DNA from: Chloroflexota bacterium
GTDB lineage: Bacteria > Chloroflexota > Limnocylindria > Limnocylindrales > CSP1-4
Assembly (NCBI GenBank): GCA_003141245.1
Contig: PLLE01000020.1
Coordinates: 1 to 43,706, forward strand
Length of the DNA stretch: 43,706 nucleotides
Direction: 5' to 3'
Shown piece after piece: positions 1 to 8,388 of this stretch. Every line of letters begins with the position of its first letter. Position 1 is the stretch's first letter. The notes beneath the pieces are model-generated. The model ran no database searches, was not told the origin of the DNA, and saw nothing but the letters and a program-made list of their open reading frames with translations. A program made the translations under genes and the position numbers.

Positions 1-124
1 ATGCAGCCATCGTGTCGGGGTGGGCGACAGCGTGACGTGAGGTCGCACAGCTCGCTTGTCCCCGCCTCGCTCCTCAATAGTGCTGCAAGAGTTGACGGGA
101 TGCTCGTAGGGGACAGGGGGAAGC

Positions 125-295
125 TGTCCGGGCGGCAAGGAGCGCATGCGGAGGCTCATCGCCATGGTCGAGTCAGGTCGCTTCGACCCGCTCCCGCTCA
201 TCACCCACCGCTTCGCCCTCGACGACATCGTCGAGGCCTATGATCTGTTCAGCAACCGGCGCCAAGGTGTGCTGAAGGCGGCGGTGTGCCCGTAG
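125..295 (+). pseudogene. C-terminal remnant of a zinc-dependent alcohol dehydrogenase
   Basis: The frame that stops at 293-295 reads about 56 residues resembling the end of medium-chain zinc-dependent alcohol dehydrogenases. It starts with CPGGKERM, followed by a helix, THRFALDDIVEAYDLF and GVLKAAV. These are the usual substrate-domain tail motifs of tetrameric Zn-ADHs. The frame is closed upstream by a TAG at 107-109, and nothing before position ~125 resembles the family. The Rossmann domain and the catalytic zinc ligands are therefore absent, and about 300 residues are missing. An internal ATG at 146 exists, but a 49-residue product could not be an enzyme. I read it as a decayed gene. Confidence 0.6.
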
Positions 296-322
296 GTTCT
301 GAGCCTTGGAGATTCGGCACCG

Positions 323-367
323 GAGGGTTTTCATCCTTCCAGCCGGCGCCAGATCCAGCCTAGACTC
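323..367 (+). promoter_or_regulatory. Shared ~45-bp upstream motif, copy A
   Basis: Begins GAGGGTTTTCAT, continues through a GCCGGC core and GATCC, and ends near TAGACTC. A closely similar stretch with the same order of blocks occurs at 3155-3200, upstream of the AI-2E transporter. This copy lies about 100 bp upstream of the small membrane peptide at 464. It may be a promoter for an alternative sigma factor or a conserved leader. Function is inferred only from the recurrence. Confidence 0.4.
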
Positions 368-463
368 ACAGAACGGCATGCGAACTTATGACCATCACGG
401 AGAGTGCAACCACGAAGCATCAGCCGAAAACTGGCCTTACTGGTTGCTGAACGGGAGATCGAA

Positions 464-547
464 ATGTACTCCAGAGGCGGTGGCGTCGGAATCGTCGGCG
501 TGATCATTATCGTGCTGGTGATCCTCTGGCTGGTCCACGTCATCTAG
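464..547 (+). CDS. Small hydrophobic membrane peptide (27 aa)
   Basis: The ATG at 464 is preceded by GGGAG at 453-457, a good ribosome-binding distance. The peptide has a short Ser/Arg/Gly-rich head (MYSRGGGVG) followed by one uninterrupted run of Ile/Val/Leu/Trp to the stop, so it should be a single-pass membrane peptide. The Gly-rich head plus one helix resembles DUF3309-like or YjcZ-like peptides, but the match is by character only. It is the first intact gene after the dehydrogenase remnant. The motif at 323-367 lies upstream. No biochemical function can be assigned. Confidence 0.5.
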   Translation: MYSRGGGVGIVGVIIIVLVILWLVHVI

Positions 548-743
548 TTATCAACCGAAGAATCGAGCGGCGACCCCCGACTCGGCAGGGGCCGAACGAA
601 GGACCCAAGCCATCACGCCAGCCCCTCGACCGGTTGCGTCCTAGGCCCAAAAGCTGCCTCGAGGGGGAGTCTCTTCGATCACACGCGAACTCGGTTGCCC
701 AGTCGTCGCTATTCAGCCATCGTGTCTCCGGAACCTAGCTTCA

Positions 744-819
744 AGAGTCCTGGCTCGACCGGTAGAGCCTCGGCCTTCCAAGCTGAATGTCGCGGGTTCG
801 AGACCCGTCTCCCGCTCCA
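744..819 (+). tRNA. tRNA-Gly(TCC)-like gene with non-pairing 5' acceptor strand (probably pseudo)
   Basis: A D stem (GCTC 753-756 with GAGC 765-768), an anticodon stem and loop CTTCCAA (anticodon TCC at 777-779), a T arm (GCGGG, TTCGAGA, CCCGT) and a 3' acceptor strand CTCCCGC-T-CCA (809-819) are all present. The 5' acceptor strand should read GCGGGAG, but 744-750 reads AGAGTCC and cannot pair. Everything from the D arm to CCA is intact and only the 5' end differs. That is the shape left when a mobile element integrates in a tRNA gene and duplicates its 3' part, though plain decay is also possible. No integrase is visible nearby. Confidence 0.6.
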
Positions 820-1198
820 CTTTCGGTTTCATCTACGCGACAGAGGCGCACCTTCCGAGACGATGGTTTCATAGGGCTGGGGAGGTCAGCGAAGCTCGAC
901 GTGTCGATGGAGCGGCTCGTCGTCGGCCTGAGGACGCGGTGCTGTCTCGGACGCAGAGCTTGAGGTCGCCGCGCCACAGCCTCGTGGCGAACGGCCTCGC
1001 GGCCGCATAACTCCCGTCATCGATCGGCCAGGGGCACTGAGTCTTCGGGCCAGCGGCTTGCCGACCGGTGAGGATCTCGAGGCCCTCCGGAGCCGACGCG
1101 ATGAAACCATCGTGCGGCCCACAATCCTCGATCGATCGGGCGCGGAACACGATCCGATCATCACGTTTCCGGTCCTCGACATCCCCAGGTCCCACGTG
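820..1198. other. Intergenic stretch, no gene recognised
   Basis: Between the tRNA-Gly-like sequence and the P-type ATPase remnant I see no reading frame with a recognisable product. Short open frames exist on both strands but have no ribosome-binding site or family motif. The last ~100 bases may hold further decayed ATPase sequence: one frame reads an R-A-R-N stretch followed by IRSSRF, reminiscent of the loop before the final helices of MgtA. It is too short to claim. Confidence 0.5.
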
Positions 1199-1414
1199 AC
1201 TGTGACCATTCCTTAGAGCCCGCTCGGGTCGCTGATCGGATTCGGGGCGTTGCCGTGGCAGTTCTGGCTACTGGTGATAGTGATCGTCGCCGCGTACCTG
1301 GCGCTCGTGGAGCTGACCAAGTACTGGTTCGACCTGCGCGAGGCGCGACGACCAGAGACGATCGGCCGGCAGAAGGCGAGCGCTCGACAGCAGGCTCGGG
1401 TGGCGAGCCAGTAG
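1199..1414 (+). pseudogene. C-terminal remnant of an Mg2+-transporting P-type ATPase (MgtA-like)
   Basis: The frame ending at 1412-1414 reads SPLGSLIGFGALPWQFW, a hydrophobic helix, and then LVELTKYWFDLREARR. This is the typical last transmembrane pair and basic tail of MgtA-type ATPases (usual form: PYSPLG.LIGF..LP..F, then LT.L.K.WF). The codon before SPLG is TAG (1214-1216), where the family usually has an aromatic residue after a proline, so a nonsense mutation is likely. The phosphorylation domain and the DKTG loop are not present upstream. Only about 70 of ~900 residues survive. Confidence 0.6.
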
Positions 1415-1746
1415 TCGGGGCCGGAGCGCCCAAGGACGGCGTCTTCGTCCTGCTGGAAGGCCGGTATCGCTTGCGCCTGGCCGACAGTCTCCCGATCCGT
1501 CGCTCCAAGACCCAGCTCCACATCAGGCCAGTTGCGCAGTCCATCGCGCCACTGGCGATCCGCGGCGTCGGGATGAGGGTCTAGCAAGACCGGGCGGCCT
1601 CGGGACGGTCACGGCAGGCGCCGAACAGGGCAAGACAGGAGCACGTCTCGGCCTCGGACAGGAGATACCATGCACTCGCCCAGTGGCGATCGAAGTGGCA
1701 GATTCATCTCAATGCCGACCCATCCCCGGAGACAGCGACAACGAAC
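1415..1746. other. Intergenic stretch upstream of the MFS gene
   Basis: Open on several frames because of high GC, but no frame shows a family motif or a ribosome-binding site. I see no strong hairpin. Probably residual sequence of the decayed region plus the MFS promoter. Confidence 0.4.
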
Positions 1747-3153
1747 GTGATAGATGCGGGTACCCCTCCTGAGGGTGGCGGCATCGCGGTGCTGCGCAAC
1801 CGGCCGTTCTTGCTGTTGTGGCTGGCCCAGTTGTCGACCCAGGTCGGCGGCAACATGGTCATGCTCGGCTTGCTCGTCATCATCACGTCCACCTACAGCG
1901 GCTCGAAGATCGCCATCAGTGTTCTTCTGCTGTGCTTTCTTGTGCCGGCGATAGTCTTCTCGGCCCTCGCCGGCGTCTTCGTGGATCGGGTAGACAAGCG
2001 ACTCGTGCTGGTCGTCACGAACTTGCTCCGCGGCGTGGCCTTCGTGGCGGTCTTCCTGGTTAACAGCAACCTGCTCTTGCTGTACCTGCTGATGATCCTC
2101 GTATCGACACTCACTACGTTCTTCGGCCCGGCCGAGGCCTCGATGATTCCCTACGTTGTGCCGAGGTCTCAGCTGCTGGCGGCCAACGGCCTCTTCGCCT
2201 TGACGACCAACGCAGCGTTTGCGCTGGGCTTCGCCCTGTTCGGGCCGTTCGTCATCGCCATCGCCGGCCCACAGACGCTGATCCTGATAGTGGCCGCGCT
2301 CTACTTCGTTGCTGCCGTCTTCTGCGTGATCCTGCCGACCTCGCTGCCGCCGGAGCCACCACCGCCGTTGCTGCCGTCGTCGCTCCCGTTTTCGCTGCCG
2401 GCGGCCCTGCCCAGGCCGGCCTCGAAAGGAGCGTCCGGTCATACGGTCGTGGTCGCGGGAAAGGCGGTCAAGGGCACGTTTGGGCAGCTTGTCGAGGGCA
2501 TCACCTACATCCGCGAGCACCGCAATGTGGGCTGGTCGCTCTCCTATATGGGGGTCACCGGAGCGCTGATCGGCATCCTTGCTGTGCTCGGCCCCGACTT
2601 CGCCAAGACGTCCCTGGGGCTCGGCGACAAGGGCCTGGTCGTGGTCATCCTGCCTCTCGGCGTGGGTATCGTCACAGGAGTCCTCGGCGTCAACGCCTAC
2701 GGTCACAACTTCCCGAGGCGGCGGATCATCGAGGCGGGATTGATCATGCTCGGTCTCCTGCTCGCCTTGCTGTCGGGTCTCGGCTCGATCTGGCACTTCC
2801 TCAACGTCCAGATAGCTGCGGCGGCCGGCACCAACAGCTTGCAGGATTTCAACCAGGCCGTTTCGCTGCTCTCGGTCGTCGTCGCGATCGCGTTCATCGC
2901 GGGCATGTGCTACGCCGTCGTCGCCATCTCCGCTCAGACCCAGCTCCAGGAGGAGCTCCCCGAAGAGGTCCGAGGGCGGGTCTTCGGCATCCTCAACATG
3001 CTCGTTTCGGTCTCGAGCCTGCTTCCGATCATGGTCGTGGGACCTGCCGCCGACTTCTTCGGATCATCCTCGGTCCTGCTCGCGGTTTCGCTCGTCGTGA
3101 GCGCCTGGGGCCTGGCCAGCGCAATCCGCCGGGGACGCGACAACCCGGCATAG
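1747..3153 (+). CDS. Major facilitator superfamily transporter (DHA3/MFS_3-like exporter)
   Basis: 468 aa from a GTG start, with about 12 predicted membrane helices and a ~45-residue hydrophilic Pro/Ser-rich loop between helices 6 and 7 (residues ~195-245). The N-terminus (LRNRPFLLLWLAQLSTQVGGNMV) and the loop after helix 2 (FVDRVDKRLVLVVTNLLRGV, a variant of the MFS motif A G..DR..R) are typical of the enterobactin-exporter/MFS_3 group. The second half repeats this with PEEVRGRVFGILNMLVSV. Such proteins export drugs, siderophores or metabolites by proton antiport; the substrate cannot be read from sequence. The GTG at 1747 is preferred because the ATG at 1712 is out of frame. The next gene is an independent transporter 103 bp downstream. 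Confidence 0.88.
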   Translation: MIDAGTPPEGGGIAVLRNRPFLLLWLAQLSTQVGGNMVMLGLLVIITSTYSGSKIAISVLLLCFLVPAIVFSALAGVFVDRVDKRLVLVVTNLLRGVAFVAVFLVNSNLLLLYLLMILVSTLTTFFGPAEASMIPYVVPRSQLLAANGLFALTTNAAFALGFALFGPFVIAIAGPQTLILIVAALYFVAAVFCVILPTSLPPEPPPPLLPSSLPFSLPAALPRPASKGASGHTVVVAGKAVKGTFGQLVEGITYIREHRNVGWSLSYMGVTGALIGILAVLGPDFAKTSLGLGDKGLVVVILPLGVGIVTGVLGVNAYGHNFPRRRIIEAGLIMLGLLLALLSGLGSIWHFLNVQIAAAAGTNSLQDFNQAVSLLSVVVAIAFIAGMCYAVVAISAQTQLQEELPEEVRGRVFGILNMLVSVSSLLPIMVVGPAADFFGSSSVLLAVSLVVSAWGLASAIRRGRDNPA

Positions 3154-3154
3154 G

Positions 3155-3200
3155 AGAGGGTTTTCATACTTGCGGCCGGCCCCGATCCGGATCAGATTCT
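3155..3200 (+). promoter_or_regulatory. Shared ~45-bp upstream motif, copy B
   Basis: Starts two bases after the MFS stop codon with GAGGGTTTTCAT, followed by a GCCGGC core, GATCC and AGATTC. It aligns with copy A at 323-367 over its whole length with few mismatches. It lies about 60 bp upstream of the AI-2E transporter start. A promoter role is inferred. Confidence 0.4.
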
Positions 3201-3256
3201 CGGAGGCATGCGGATGCGTGCCGGGCGCGGTCGCGCGCGACTAACGGAGGACCCAG

Positions 3257-4519
3257 ATGGCCACCGCTGCTCCGAAGCTTCGGCTGGCCGGTCTGCGTGC
3301 GATCAACCTGCGCCCGGCCAACAGTCTCCGCCGCTTTGGGACGATCTTCTTCGTGACCGGGTCGATCGTCTTCGTTCTGCTCATCCTGGAGCGATTCCTC
3401 ACGCTCGTCAGCGCCTTCAGCGGGATCGTCATGATCTGCTTCCTGGCATGGCTGCTGGCGTTCATCGTCAGCCCGCTCGTCGACGGGGCGACCCATCGGC
3501 TGCACATTCCGCGAGGCATCGCGGTCGGTCTGGTCTACGCCTGTGTAGCTCTCACCCTTATCGGTCTTGTTCTTGCCGCCGGCTCCATTGGCATCACCGA
3601 GGCGTCGAACCTGGTGAATCGATACGACGAGGCCACCGCGACCATCAGCGGCAGCCTGGCCTCCCTCCAGAAGAGCCTGGGACTCAGCACCGCGACGATC
3701 GACCTCGCCGCCCTGTTCAGCCAGGGGGCGGCCAGAATCCTGCCCGACATCAAGACGACCCTCGGAACTCAGTCCGGGGCCATCGCCGGGACGGTGGCCT
3801 CGATCGTAGGCACCCTTTCGATGATCCTGATCCTGTCGATCTTCATCGTCTCCGACGCATCGGGCCTGCAGGCCAAGTGGCGCAGGGTGATCCCAAATCG
3901 CTTCGAGACCCAGCTCGATCTCTTCGATCGGTCGGTCGGTCGAGCCTTCAGAGGTTGGCTCTGGTCCCAGGTGATCCTGATCGCCATCCAGGTCACGCTG
4001 ACGATCGTTATCGGTCTGGTCTTCGGCCTGCCGTACCTGTTCCTTTTGTGCCTGGTCGCGGCGCTCTGCATGCCGATCCCCTTCGTGGGCCCCGGCCTGG
4101 CTCTACTGCCGCCGATCTTCATGGCCGCGGCCTTCGTGCCGGGCGCGTTCATCCCGGTCACCCTCGTGCTCTTCATCGGACAGGCGCTGATCATGAACCT
4201 GGCGGTGCCGCGGCTGATGAAGAGGGCGTCAGGAGTTCATCCGCTCGTCACCCTCCTGTCCGTCCTGGTCGGAGCGCAAGTTGCCGGAATCTGGGGCGCG
4301 CTCTTTGGGCTGCCGGTGGCGGCGGTCATCTCCATGCTGGCCAACTACGTCATCAATATCCAGGCGGTCCAGGAAGTCGAAGGCGTGGACCTGCTCGAGG
4401 TCACGACCGCGATTCGAGCGGCCTACCCTGAAGCCACGCCGGAGGAGGTCCTGGCCGAAGCGGCCGACCAGGCCGAGGCCATCTACGCCACTCAGCGCGA
4501 AGAGAGAAGCGTCCCATAG
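3257..4519 (+). CDS. AI-2E family transporter (PF01594)
   Basis: 420 aa from ATG 3257, with GGAGG at 3246-3250. Two N-terminal helices are followed by a long amphipathic periplasmic segment (residues ~110-180) and then clustered C-terminal helices. The family hallmarks are present: a W..Q..L.....LT..IG...GLPY block and a P.PFVGPGLALLPP motif near residues 270-285, then a final LLSVLVGAQVAGIWGALFGLPVAA stretch. Length and layout match AI-2E/PerM-type permeases, which include the autoinducer-2 exporter and Na+/H+ antiporters. The substrate here is unknown. An Ala/Glu-rich cytoplasmic tail of ~40 residues follows the last helix. The gene stands alone with its own motif-B leader. Confidence 0.92.
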   Translation: MATAAPKLRLAGLRAINLRPANSLRRFGTIFFVTGSIVFVLLILERFLTLVSAFSGIVMICFLAWLLAFIVSPLVDGATHRLHIPRGIAVGLVYACVALTLIGLVLAAGSIGITEASNLVNRYDEATATISGSLASLQKSLGLSTATIDLAALFSQGAARILPDIKTTLGTQSGAIAGTVASIVGTLSMILILSIFIVSDASGLQAKWRRVIPNRFETQLDLFDRSVGRAFRGWLWSQVILIAIQVTLTIVIGLVFGLPYLFLLCLVAALCMPIPFVGPGLALLPPIFMAAAFVPGAFIPVTLVLFIGQALIMNLAVPRLMKRASGVHPLVTLLSVLVGAQVAGIWGALFGLPVAAVISMLANYVINIQAVQEVEGVDLLEVTTAIRAAYPEATPEEVLAEAADQAEAIYATQREERSVP

Positions 4520-4633
4520 TGATGACGGTTCCTAGCCCACTGCCGGGGCCGTTCGTCGCTTAGAGCTTGTGAATCTTTCGGCCTCGGGGGATTCCCAGCC
4601 GGCCTCGTCGCAGCTACGATTCTCGGCGCCGGC

Positions 4634-6496
4634 CTCCTCAACGACCGCTCGAACATCGTCGTCATGGTGGACGAGGCCCACCGAACGCAGGAGGGCAGCC
4701 TGGGTCTCGACATGCGGGCGGCGTTGCCGAACGCGCGCTTCATCGGCCTGACAGGCACGCCCATCTCGACGGCCGATCGCAACACCTGCGCGACCTTCGG
4801 CGATCCCGACGATCCCGAAGGCGTGCTCAACCACTACTCCGTCGAGCGCTCGATCGCCGATGGAGCAACGCTGCCGATCCATGTCGAGACGCGGCTCGTG
4901 GACTTCCAGATCGATCGCGACGCGCTGGACCAGGCGTTCGCCGAGCTGGCCGAAGGCGAAGGGCTCGACGAGGACGAGCGCGGGTATCTTGCCCGCCGCG
5001 CCAGCCGCGTCGATCAACTCTTCAAGACGCGCGCCCGGATCGAGGCCGTCTGCGCGGACATCGTCGATCACTACCGGCGCAAGGTGGAGCCGCTGGGCTT
5101 GAAGGCTCAGGTGGTCGCCTTCGATCGGGAGTTGTGCGTCCGGTATCTCGGGGAGATCCAGAAGCACCTGCTGCCGGGCGAGGAGGCGCCGGTCGTGATG
5201 ACGACCGCCAAGGACGACCCGGCCGACTGGGACGTCTTCGATCGCGAGCGCGCAGCCGAGATCGCCATTCGCGATCGCTTCCTGGACCCGGTCGATCCGC
5301 TGCGGTTCCTGATCGTCACGGCCAAGCTGCTGACCGGCTTCGACGCGCCTGTCGAGGGCGTCATGTACCTCGACAAGCCGCTGCGGGCGCACACGCTCTT
5401 CCAGGCTGTCTGCCGCACGAACCGCCGCTGGACGAACCCGCGTACCGGCCAGGAGAAGCTGTACGGGTTGGTCGTGGATTACGTGGGTCTCGGCGCGGAG
5501 CTGGCGCGGACGGTCGCCGTCCGGGACACCGGGGCACGCAAGGCGTTGCCGGCGGACGTTGATGAGCTGATCGAACTGCTGCGTGAATGGGTCGGCGAGG
5601 CGATGGCGCCCTTTGCCGGCGTGGACCGCTCGGCCGCCGGATACGACCAGCTCTTGGCGGCCCAACAGAGGATCGCCACGGTTGATGCGCGGGCCTCGTT
5701 CGCCGAGTCGTTCTTGCGATGCGAGGGCCTGTTCGAGCTGATGTGGCCGGACGAGCGCCTCCGCTCGATCGAGGCCGACTACCGCTGGCTCGCGCGCGTG
5801 TACGCATCCGTGCAGCCCGTCGCCGACCCGAATGCGCTGCTGTGGCACCGGCTCGGCGCCAAGACCGGCGAACTGCTGGGTACGTACATCAGCGACGTGG
5901 AGATCGACGCCGGGGGCCTGGAGACGATCGCTATCGACGCCGGGACGTTAGAGGCGCTCAAGCAGCTCGAGCTGTTCCCGCAGGGCCGCGGCCCGCTGGA
6001 GCCGCCCACGATTGACGACGTCCTCGACACACTGGCGGGGCGGTTGCGGCGCAAGCTCGCCGGGCCTGGCGGGCATCCGGTTTGGCGGACGCTGTCAGAG
6101 CGGCTGGAGGAGCTGCGGCGCGTCCGGATGGAGAGCGCCCGAGACTCGGTTGAGTTCCTCAAGCGGCTGCTGGAGCTGGCCCGCCAGATCGTCGGTGCGG
6201 AACGAGCCGAGGCCGAGGGCCGACTCGATCGCTTCCAGGTCCTGGACCCGGACCGCGGTGCGTTGACGCAGATCCTGCAGGAGTTCGCCCCGGCCGGCAC
6301 CCCCGTCATCGTGGAGCACGTCGTGGAGCAGATCGACGCGATCGTGAAACCCATCCGCGGCACGCGCTGGCAGGAGAGCCAGCCCGGCGACCGCGAAGTC
6401 CGTCGCCAGCTCCGCCTCGTCCTCAAGAACAACGGCCTGCCGCCGGCGGGCGAGCTGTACGACCGAGCCTACGACTATATTCGCGAGCACTACTAG
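4634..6496 (+). pseudogene. hsdR: 5'-truncated type I restriction enzyme R subunit
   Basis: The open frame begins inside the protein at LLNDRSNIVVMVDEAHRTQ. That is helicase motif II (DEAH at 4670-4681) of HsdR, followed by LTGTP (motif III). It continues through the second RecA-like domain (TGFDAPVEGVMYLDKPLRAHTLFQAVCRTNR) and the C-terminal helical domain to a natural stop. HsdR is usually ~1000 aa. About 400 N-terminal residues are missing, including the PD-(D/E)xK nuclease and Walker A. Upstream there is only non-homologous sequence, and no hsdM or hsdS is in the window. The remaining ~610 codons have no stop or frameshift, so the truncation is probably recent or the fragment is under some constraint. 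It cannot cut or translocate DNA. Confidence 0.85.
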
Positions 6497-6548
6497 GCCG
6501 GGGCGCGCGCGAGGTCGGCGGTCAGAGGTGGCATGCGCTACCTGAGCC

Positions 6549-6792
6549 CTAGTCCGCTCGACCCGCGGGAGCCCCCGTCGCCAACGCCTTGTCAAACTCG
6601 CGTCGCTTGGCGGGGCTCGACAGGACCTCGACGGACGTGGCGATGACCTCGGTCTTCCAATGCCGGGTACGTCGCTAATCGCCGACGATCCTGCGGCGGC
6701 AAGGACGCCATCCGGATCAACTTCTCGATCCCAACGGGTCTGCTTCAGCTGTACATGCCTTGGAGAGTCGCCTTGACGGTCCATGTGGCCAT
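6549..6792 (-). pseudogene. Possible decayed small gene
   Basis: On the minus strand a strong GGGAGGAG stands just before ATG 6792, which opens MATWTVKATLQGMYS and then stops. In other frames the following ~190 bases read protein-like segments such as TRWDREVDPDGVLAA and then LSSPAKRREFDKAL, up to a stop at 6549. A good ribosome-binding site followed by protein-like text scattered over three frames suggests a gene broken by several indels. The family is not recognised. Confidence 0.3.
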
Positions 6793-6966
6793 TGCTCCTC
6801 CCAACGTATCGTCGACTAGGTGCAACTGCTCTCTTGACATGATCACCTGCAGACTCGTAGGGTCTACGCGAGGCCGGCAGTAGTCCCTGCATAGGGACTG
6901 CGACCCGGCTCTTTTCTTTGCTCGCCGCACGGCTGTTTCCGGGCGGCAGGCGAATGGGAGCGACAA

Positions 6967-7207
6967 ACGCTCGAGGAAGTTGCTCGAGCGGCCGGCGTCT
7001 CTCGCGCGGACCGCTTCACGCGTCGTCAACGGCAGCCGGACGGTGTGCGCCTGCGGCCAGACTGTCGGTCATGCGGGCTATCGACCAGCTCGGGTGCATA
7101 GGGAACTGGTGGAAGTGTTGATGCATTCGGTGGAGACCCAGCAGGGCGTGGCTCGCCGCGTGGTGCTGGAAAGCAAGCTGATCGTAAGGGAGTCGAGCGT
7201 ATGTTGA
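6967..7207 (+). pseudogene. LacI-family transcriptional regulator reduced to HTH and C-terminal end
   Basis: TLEEVARAAGVSRA at 6967-7008 is the LacI helix-turn-helix. After a one-base frame change come ASRVVNGSRTV (recognition and hinge region) and, in a third frame, RAIDQLG. The last segment ends RRVVLESKLIVRESSV, the standard LacI C-terminus, with its stop at 7205-7207. The ~260-residue sugar-binding core is deleted. The remnant's stop overlaps the GH16 start at 7201 by 7 bases. LacI proteins commonly control neighbouring glycoside hydrolases, so this was probably the local regulator of the GH16 gene, now lost. Confidence 0.65.
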
Positions 7208-8175
7208 GTCGGCACGGGATCACCCGGAACCGCGGGCTGATCGGGCTGAGCCGCGGGTCGGCCCATCGTGGCGTCCTGCTGGCATCGGTGGCCGTCCTGC
7301 TCGCATCGGCGTCGGGCTGCGGCGGTGCAGGCGCCACGCCCACTTCGGTGGCGACGAGTACCCCGCCATCCACATCGGCGACGAGTACCCCGCCATCCAC
7401 ATCGGCGCCGGGAGCGACAGGTGGAATCTGGCACCTGGTCTGGAACGACGAGTTCAACGGCCCCGCCGGCACATTGCCCGACCCGAAGCACTGGACCTAC
7501 GACCTCACCTCCGGGAGTGGCTGGGGCAACAACGAGTGGGAGTACTACACCAACGACCCCGCGAACGTATCGATGGACGGCAAGGGCTACCTCGGAATAA
7601 CGGCCCGTAAGAGCGACGGATCGCTAGGTTGCTACTACGGAGCCTGCCAGTACACGTCGGCGCGGCTGACGACCAAGAGCATCTACCAGTTCACGTACGG
7701 CCTGATCGAGGCCCGCGTCAAGGTCCCGGGCGGGATCGGTTTGTGGCCGGCGTTCTGGATGCTCGGCGCCGACTACGACGCCCACGGGTGGGCGGCCTGC
7801 GGCGAGATCGACATCATGGAATACATCGGGCAGCACCCCAACCGGCTGTATGGGACGGCTCATGGTCCTGGCTACTCCGGCGGATCGGGGCTCGGCAGCA
7901 CCATCGAGGCCGACCAGCCCCTTTCGGACGACTACCACGTCTTCGCGGTCGAGTGGCATCCGGACAGCATCGTCTGGATGCTCGATGGCAAGCCCTACTT
8001 CCAAATCACCCCCGCCGACGTCCCGGCCGGAGACGAGTGGGTCTTCGACCATGACTTCTTCATCTTGATGAACGTTGCCGTCGGGGGCGGTATGGCCGGG
8101 CTGATCGACCCGGCCACGATTTTCCCCGAGACCATGTCGGTCGACTACATCCGCGTCTACCAGCTGGGGGGGTAA
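7201..8175 (+). CDS. Secreted GH16 glycoside hydrolase (beta-1,3-glucanase/laminarinase type), lipoprotein
   Basis: 324 aa. A basic N-terminus and a hydrophobic segment end in a lipobox-like ASGC at about residue 40, followed by a Thr/Ser/Pro linker. The catalytic domain starts near residue 78 (WHLVWNDEFNG). The GH16 signature E-I-D-I-M-E is intact: Glu202 nucleophile, Asp204 and Glu207 acid/base, followed by YIG. The C-terminal beta-strands (SVDYIRVYQ) are complete. The family hydrolyses beta-1,3 or mixed beta-glucans; the spacing resembles laminarinases, but substrate is inference. The protein is likely anchored on the outer face of the membrane. Two 27-bp units in the linker are duplicated in frame. 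The start lies inside the end of the LacI relic. Confidence 0.93.
   Translation: MLSRHGITRNRGLIGLSRGSAHRGVLLASVAVLLASASGCGGAGATPTSVATSTPPSTSATSTPPSTSAPGATGGIWHLVWNDEFNGPAGTLPDPKHWTYDLTSGSGWGNNEWEYYTNDPANVSMDGKGYLGITARKSDGSLGCYYGACQYTSARLTTKSIYQFTYGLIEARVKVPGGIGLWPAFWMLGADYDAHGWAACGEIDIMEYIGQHPNRLYGTAHGPGYSGGSGLGSTIEADQPLSDDYHVFAVEWHPDSIVWMLDGKPYFQITPADVPAGDEWVFDHDFFILMNVAVGGGMAGLIDPATIFPETMSVDYIRVYQLGG
7351..7404 (+). repeat. Two exact 27-bp tandem units in the GH16 linker
   Basis: Units 7351-7377 and 7378-7404 are identical and in frame. They encode a repeated Ala/Thr/Ser/Pro segment between the lipobox and the catalytic domain. Likely a replication-slippage duplication. Confidence 0.9.
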
Positions 8176-8312
8176 GGTCGGCACCGCATCCCTTACGCGA
8201 ACGGCCGCGTCCGTTTCTGACCGCCATTCTCGCGCCGTTGGGTGCCACGGGATTACAGTCCAGTGCCGTGAATCGTGCGTGAGACCGGACTGCCAAGCAT
8301 GGTCGAAGGGGG

Positions 8313-8388
8313 TGGTGGAGATGAGGGGACTCGAACCCCTGACCCCCGCGATGCGAACGCGGTGCTCTCCCAGCTGAGCTACATCCCC
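8313..8388 (-). tRNA. tRNA-Ala(CGC)
   Basis: Read on the minus strand it starts GGGGATG and folds into a full cloverleaf. The D arm is GCTC/GAGC with loop AGCTGGGA, the anticodon stem is CCGCG/CGCGG with loop TTCGCAT (anticodon CGC), and the T arm contains GGTTCGAGTCC. The acceptor strand CATCTCC pairs with the 5' end, allowing one G-U. CCA is encoded (8313-8315). Confidence 0.95.

Noticed and set aside
1609-2796. Long minus-strand open frame (395 codons) opposite the MFS gene
   Set aside because: Composition is Arg/Gln/Asp/His-rich as expected for the antisense of a hydrophobic membrane protein; no motif, and the plus strand encodes a clear MFS protein.
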